This document shows positions 59,942-64,000 of a stretch of 64,000 nucleotides of DNA, piece after piece. Origin of the DNA: Actinomycetota bacterium (GTDB lineage Bacteria > Actinomycetota > Acidimicrobiia > Acidimicrobiales > Ilumatobacteraceae); contig VFZC01000005.1 in assembly GCA_016871355.1 (NCBI GenBank), forward strand, positions 41,272 to 105,271, read 5' to 3'. The position numbers were made by a program, and so were the translations under genes. Numbering within the stretch: the stretch's first letter is position 1; each line of letters begins with the position of its first letter. Below the pieces are notes generated by a model that was not told the origin of the DNA, ran no database searches, and worked only from the letters and a program-made list of their open reading frames with translations.

Positions 59942-61600
59942 TCACGGCAACGACACCACCGTGACGGTGCCGGTGGTTCCATCGACCGTGATGATCGCGC
60001 CATCCGGAATCCGCTCGGTCGCGTCGGTGACACTCACGACGCACGGGATGCCCAGTTCGCGGCTCACGATGATCGCGTGACTGACCAGGGCACCCACATT
60101 CACCACGACGGCACCGGCCGGCACGAACAGCGGCGTCCAGGCCGGATCGGTGAGGGGTGCGATGAGCACTTCCCCTGGTTCGAGTGCCAGCGGGTCGGCC
60201 GGATCGAGGATCACGCGGGCCTTGCCGGTGTACGTGCCCGGCGCACCCGACATACCGGTGAGGACTTCACCCTTGGTGACGACAGCAGCCCTCGACTCGC
60301 CCTTGCGCGACCACTCCGACAACGGCGGAACCGATCGGTGCACGATGAACGGCGGTTCGAGTTGGAACAGTTCGAGGTACTGACGCTCACGCTGAGCCAA
60401 ACGAGCGCGGAACTCGTCGGGATCGTTGGCGAACGCGTCGAGTTCGTCGTTCAACAACATGCAGATCTGCGAGTTGGTGTAGCCGGTCCGAGCCGCCATG
60501 GCGAACGCGGCCATGCGCACCTCGTGCAGCACCTTGATGATGTTGGTCTTGGCGCGCTCACGCCCAGCCAGGAACAGGTGAGACGAACGCAGCGCCATCT
60601 CGAACTGACCGAGCACTTCGGGCTGACCGGCCAATGCTTCGCGCACCTTGGCTTCGGCGGCTCGACGGGTGGCCGCGTTTCGTTCGTTGCGAATCTCGGG
60701 GCTCTCCGAGTCGGGAGCGGCCCGCATCGCATCGATCAACGAGGTGGCGAGAGCGGGCTTGGTCTCCCACACATCGGACCGGATGTCCCACTCGTTGGGT
60801 CCGCGGCTGCCGAACTCGTCGATGAACGCGGCGAAACCCGCTTTGTATTCGGCCGAGTCGGCCGGTAGCCGAGACAACTTCCACATCGCATTGCTCGGTG
60901 CCGCCGAGTCGACGTCACCGATCGACGTGATGAGCGTGAGCGCGAGACTCGGATCGCCCAGCGCGGCCGCGATCCCCCCGAGTGCGCCCGGACCAATGGA
61001 TGTCCCGCCCGTGGTGTCGAGGTGGTGTGTGAACATTCGCCTCATGGCCGGGATGAATGAACGCATGCGAGCGATCAAGGCCGTTTCGTCGAGAGCGGAG
61101 AGGTCGGGGCGCGAGGCCCGGGCCGCCTTCGACTCGGCCTGATCGGCCATGAGATGCGGTAACGAGTCGGCGGTCATCACACCCACCATCCACTCGCCGA
61201 GCTTGGCCGTGTTGGACGGACTGTCGTGCCACGGTTCGGCCACGTACGGCGGGACGTCGGGATGCGCACCGAAGTACACCGCGTCGATCATTTCGGGCGA
61301 CAGACCCGGACCACGCGCTCCGAACAAGCGCGCCATCGAGCCATTGATGTAGAGGTAGCCGCCGAATGAACCGACCACTTCGGGGCGCACGAGATCGACT
61401 TCGTGTTCGTCGCAGGTGCCAGCACCGATCTGCGAGTCGCGCCAGCCGAGAACGACGCCGGGCTCCCAACACACCGTCCACCCGAGCGGACTGCACGGGT
61501 CGGGCAGCACTTCACCGGCGTTGGCCCGTGTGTACACCGGGAACCGATCGCTGGTCTGCCAGTCGGTGATCCAGCGGTCGCTGATCCGAAAATCGGTCAT
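59942..61600 (-). CDS. PEP-utilising-enzyme mobile-domain protein without an ATP-grasp domain
   Basis: A 552-residue protein. The last about 90 residues are a phosphohistidine swivel domain (VLIAPLTDPAWTPLFVPAGAVVVN, then the phospho-His in GALVSHAIIVSRELGIPCVV), as in PPDK, PEP synthase and rifampicin phosphotransferase. The first 440 residues are mainly helical and not the ATP-grasp domain. A partner must supply the phosphoryl-transfer half, as in split phenylphosphate synthases; none is adjacent. ATG 61600; GGGGGA lies upstream. Confidence 0.75.
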   Translation of the reverse strand: MTDFRISDRWITDWQTSDRFPVYTRANAGEVLPDPCSPLGWTVCWEPGVVLGWRDSQIGAGTCDEHEVDLVRPEVVGSFGGYLYINGSMARLFGARGPGLSPEMIDAVYFGAHPDVPPYVAEPWHDSPSNTAKLGEWMVGVMTADSLPHLMADQAESKAARASRPDLSALDETALIARMRSFIPAMRRMFTHHLDTTGGTSIGPGALGGIAAALGDPSLALTLITSIGDVDSAAPSNAMWKLSRLPADSAEYKAGFAAFIDEFGSRGPNEWDIRSDVWETKPALATSLIDAMRAAPDSESPEIRNERNAATRRAAEAKVREALAGQPEVLGQFEMALRSSHLFLAGRERAKTNIIKVLHEVRMAAFAMAARTGYTNSQICMLLNDELDAFANDPDEFRARLAQRERQYLELFQLEPPFIVHRSVPPLSEWSRKGESRAAVVTKGEVLTGMSGAPGTYTGKARVILDPADPLALEPGEVLIAPLTDPAWTPLFVPAGAVVVNVGALVSHAIIVSRELGIPCVVSVTDATERIPDGAIITVDGTTGTVTVVSLP

Positions 61601-61692
61601 GTCATCCCCCAAGTGCGGTGATCGAGTGCTGCGAGGGACAATAGTCACCCCACCTCGGCCGACTCCGAAGCGACATCCAACACCGTCACGGG

Positions 61693-61698
61693 CAGACT
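61693..61698 (+). promoter_or_regulatory. Candidate -10 element of the UbiB-like kinase gene
   Basis: CAGACT, 6 nt before GTG 61705. The gene between 61601 and 61704 is absent; the stretch holds this element and the Shine-Dalgarno of the divergent gene. Confidence 0.4.
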
Positions 61699-61704
61699 CG
61701 CCAC

Positions 61705-63294
61705 GTGACGACGAACGATCGCGACTGGGCCGCTTTCACCGAATCGGCCCCCTGGACGATCGACCGCGACACCGTGACGTGGTTGCCGCTGGCACCCGAA
61801 TTGCGGGCCCGCGCCCGCGCCGAAGTTCCGCGTCTCACCACGGCCTCCAAGGTGCCGCCCGGATCCCGTGTCGTCACGGTCGCTCGCCATCTCGGCGGTG
61901 CACTCGGCCCGTGGTTCTGGCGCAAGAAGCGCAACCAATACGCCGACCCGTCCGATAGTCGCGGCGATCTGTCGTTGCGACTGCGTCGTGCGGTGGAGAC
62001 TCTCGGTCCGACGTACATCAAACTCGGCCAAATCATCTCGTCGGGTGAAGGCCTCTTCCCGGCCGAACTCGTCGCCCAATTCAAGATGTGTCGCGATCAG
62101 GTTCCGGCCGAATCTTTCGACACGGTTCGACTCACGGTCGAACAAGATCTCGGCGCCCGCCTCGAAGACGTGTTCGAGTGGTTCGATACCCGAGCTCTGG
62201 CCGCTGCTTCGATCGCTCAGGTACACGCCGCTCGTTTGCGCACTGGCGAAGACGTGGTGGTGAAGGTTCAGCGACCGCGGGTGGCCGAACTCGTTCGCAA
62301 GGACCTTCGCGTCATGTCGTGGATCGCTCCGCATCTGATCGGACGTATCCCGATCGCCGCGCTGGCCAATCCCCCGGCCCTGGTCGAACTGTTCGCCGAG
62401 ACGATCGTCGAAGAGCTCGACTTCCGTCTCGAAGCCGCCAACATGCTCGACGTCGCGACGATGCTGAAAGAACTCGGACAGGACGGCTACGTGGTTCCGC
62501 GTCCGCATCCGTCGCTCGTCACCCCGCGAGTGCTGGTGATGGAGCGCGTCTCGGGTTTCAACTTCGACGACGTGGCCGGCATGAAGAACGCGGGTATCGA
62601 CACCGAGTCGGTGATTCGCACCGGCATGATCGCCTTCATGGAAGGCGCCATGATCCACGGCATCTTCCACGGCGATCTTCACGGCGGAAACCTCTTCGTT
62701 CTCGCCGATGGCCGGACCGCCCTCCTCGACTTCGGCATCGTGGCTCGCTTGTCGCAAGATCGTCGACTCGCCTTCCTGCGATTGATGCTGTCGGCCACCA
62801 CCAACGACGTGAAGGGTCAGATCGCAGCATTGCGAGATCTCGGCGCGCTACCGCGTGACACCGATCTCGATGCGGTCATTCGCGACCTGCGCCTCGACCA
62901 GCCCCCGCTCGATCCCACCAAGTTGTCGGGTGAACAGATGGTCGCCGAGGTGCAGCGCGTCGTGAAGGCTCTTCTCGGCTATGGCGCTCGCTTGCCCAAG
63001 GAACTCATGCTCTACGTGAAGAACATGGTGTTCGTCGACGGCGCGATCGCTCGTCTGGCCCCTGACCTCGACATCCTGGCCGAGATCGCCAACATCTCGA
63101 TGCTGTTCGCCGAACGCCACGGCGAACGCCTCGGTCGTGAACTCGGCATCGATCCAACCGCCGTCGAGTTCGACATGACCGGAGTGAAGGCACAGCTCGG
63201 TCTCGAGGCCGACGTCGATCAACTCACGTACAAAGATCTGCAGGCACGACGCGATCTGATCCAGAAGCGTATGCGCGAGCACATCGGCCGCTGA
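61705..63294 (+). CDS. ABC1/UbiB family atypical kinase
   Basis: A 529-residue UbiB-like protein kinase-like ATPase. IKLGQIISSGEGLFP (KxGQ motif), ALAAASIAQVHAA (Ala-rich loop), VVVKVQRP, EELDFRLEAANM, FHGDLHGGNLFV (catalytic) and ALLDFGIVARL are all present. Family members support quinone or isoprenoid-lipid metabolism at the membrane. GTG 61705. Confidence 0.92.
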   Translation: MTTNDRDWAAFTESAPWTIDRDTVTWLPLAPELRARARAEVPRLTTASKVPPGSRVVTVARHLGGALGPWFWRKKRNQYADPSDSRGDLSLRLRRAVETLGPTYIKLGQIISSGEGLFPAELVAQFKMCRDQVPAESFDTVRLTVEQDLGARLEDVFEWFDTRALAAASIAQVHAARLRTGEDVVVKVQRPRVAELVRKDLRVMSWIAPHLIGRIPIAALANPPALVELFAETIVEELDFRLEAANMLDVATMLKELGQDGYVVPRPHPSLVTPRVLVMERVSGFNFDDVAGMKNAGIDTESVIRTGMIAFMEGAMIHGIFHGDLHGGNLFVLADGRTALLDFGIVARLSQDRRLAFLRLMLSATTNDVKGQIAALRDLGALPRDTDLDAVIRDLRLDQPPLDPTKLSGEQMVAEVQRVVKALLGYGARLPKELMLYVKNMVFVDGAIARLAPDLDILAEIANISMLFAERHGERLGRELGIDPTAVEFDMTGVKAQLGLEADVDQLTYKDLQARRDLIQKRMREHIGR

Positions 63295-63314
63295 GTCGCC
63301 GGCCGTCCGACCAC

Positions 63315-63893
63315 TCAGTTCGGGAAGATCTCGTCGAGCAAGCGGTGCACACGACTCTCGTGGCCGGCCTCGTCGTCACGCAGTGATTCCCACAACGCGC
63401 GCCACGCACCGTCGTCGACCCCGAACGCCCGCGCCAGTCGTTCGACGATGTCACTCGTGAATTCGACGTGTGGTTGCACACCCCACGCCCGTCCGACTCG
63501 AAAGGCGGCATCGGCGTGCGGAAGCGACGCGATCGCTTCTCCTGGTGCCGAGATCGCATCCTCGTGCCACACCGCCCAACGACCATCGAGATTCGGGTGT
63601 CCGGTTTCCACCTCGGTGTAGGCCCGGAACGTGTCGTTCATGCGTCGCACCGAACCACCCGTCGCACAGGCGAGGGCTTGGGCCCCGAAGCAGACACCGA
63701 GGAACGGGCGATCATCGGTGATCCACGCCGAGACCAACTCGATTTCGCGTTGGGCCGGGGCCTGGCAATGACCCGCGGCCACCGACGTGGGAGATCCGAC
63801 ACGGATGGGGTCGTCAACACCTTGGCTTCCCGATTCCTGCATGCCAATTATCGGTCGGAAGTGAGTCAGTTGTGGTAGCACAGTGAGCACCAT
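63315..63893 (-). CDS. Class I glutamine amidotransferase, N-terminal region replaced or truncated
   Basis: Readable as 192 codons. FLGVCFGAQALACATGGSV has the nucleophile Cys and WGVQPHVEF the catalytic His and Glu. The strand before it, VGSPTSVAAG, is in place, but only about 32 residues precede that point, against about 50-60 in relatives. Those residues (LPQLTHFRPIIGMQESG) do not look like the family N-terminus (a beta-strand VxVxxH/Q...). The break lies near 63800-63893, against a low-GC VOC gene. Either the gene is 5'-damaged or the start is wrong; function as an amidotransferase is doubtful. Confidence 0.55.
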   Translation of the reverse strand: MVLTVLPQLTHFRPIIGMQESGSQGVDDPIRVGSPTSVAAGHCQAPAQREIELVSAWITDDRPFLGVCFGAQALACATGGSVRRMNDTFRAYTEVETGHPNLDGRWAVWHEDAISAPGEAIASLPHADAAFRVGRAWGVQPHVEFTSDIVERLARAFGVDDGAWRALWESLRDDEAGHESRVHRLLDEIFPN

Positions 63894-64000
63894 GCAGATT
63901 GGGTATGTAAACGTCTTCGTGTCGGATCTTGAACGTGCGATCTCCTTCTATCGGGACAAACTGAAGCTTTCCTTGCAGTTTTCATCCCCAGATCACGGCT
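63892..64000 (+). CDS. VOC-superfamily (glyoxalase-like) protein, N-terminal fragment
   Basis: An ATG at 63892 opens 36 codons that run off the right edge. MQIGYVNVFVSDLERAISFY is the classic first strand and helix of a vicinal-oxygen-chelate domain (glyoxalase/bleomycin-resistance fold). Codon choice (TTG, TTT, TCA, CCA, GTA, AAA) and about 48% GC are unlike all neighbours and suggest horizontal origin. The enzyme activity cannot be told. Confidence 0.7.
   Translation, partial: MQIGYVNVFVSDLERAISFYRDKLKLSLQFSSPDHG

Noticed and set aside
1..64000. Prophage, transposon, secretion system or biosynthetic cluster
   Set aside because: No integrase, transposase, capsid, NRPS/PKS or secretion ATPase was found. 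Outside the right edge, the window is uniform housekeeping and conserved genes.

Overview
The window is a compact, high-GC chromosomal segment, almost wholly coding, from an actinobacterium. The best guess is the class Acidimicrobiia (Ilumatobacter-like); this is inferred from gene content, not from a marker-gene tree. The support is: a fused E2-E1 2-oxoglutarate dehydrogenase (Kgd/OdhA type), a DUF2469 protein, a mycobacterium-like order ftsY-smc-mutM-rnc-DUF177-SepIVA-like, an actinobacterial CGAAC-N4-GTTCG LexA box before recA, F420-type luciferase-like oxidoreductases, GTP-dependent PEP carboxykinase, and many start codons only 6-7 nt after a TANNNT hexamer (leaderless-type promoters). No phage, transposon, CRISPR array or secondary-metabolite cluster was seen.

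Layout. 1-2.1 kb: start of tryptophan 2,3-dioxygenase plus an SsuD-like monooxygenase and an aldo/keto reductase in one operon. 2.1-5.7 kb: tRNAs with anticodons CAT and GTT, SOS-controlled recA, DUF983, a class III aminotransferase, then tRNA-His and tRNA-Lys on the other strand. 5.7-12 kb: two tandem flavodoxin-fold quinone reductases, psuG, a TrmA-family methyltransferase, rpe, a secreted membrane protein, an enoyl-CoA hydratase, two tiny proteins, yraN and DUF2469. 12-19 kb: a translation and secretion operon, rpsP-khpA-rimM-trmD-rplS behind ffh, then a lipoprotein and ftsY. 19-28 kb: smc, mutM, rnc, acpP, plsX, rpmF, DUF177, SepIVA-like, coaD and rsmD, all on the minus strand. 28-31.5 kb: a 1.1-kilo-residue membrane protein that looks like two GT-C modules in one chain. 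31.5-38 kb: recG and a FakA-like kinase, rpmB, a cold-shock-like protein, pckG. 38-44 kb: a lipoprotein and a four-gene enzyme operon (hydrolase, CoA-transferase, PIG-L deacetylase, phosphatase), an LLM oxidoreductase and galK. 44-54 kb: PH/SHOCT membrane protein, UvrD2-like helicase, thioesterase, xth, a NYN-S1-lysine-tail RNA protein, a HAD phosphatase, kgd, a cupredoxin lipoprotein. 54-64 kb: a urate-oxidase-N-type membrane protein, ettA, cysQ, a His-rich duplicated-domain membrane protein, a lone PEP-mobile-domain protein, a UbiB kinase, then a 5'-damaged glutamine amidotransferase against a low-GC VOC gene.

Most of the window is core physiology: translation, rRNA and tRNA modification, SRP targeting, chromosome segregation and repair, lipid and CoA synthesis, and central carbon metabolism. 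The unusual material is: the His-rich duplicated-domain protein, the NYN-S1-lysine-tail protein, the double GT-C protein, three short tandem arrays that each span a stop codon, an overlapping bidirectional -10 element, and the right-hand junction with foreign-looking DNA. Start codons were often moved inward using Shine-Dalgarno, leaderless-promoter or family-N-terminus evidence; each entry says which.
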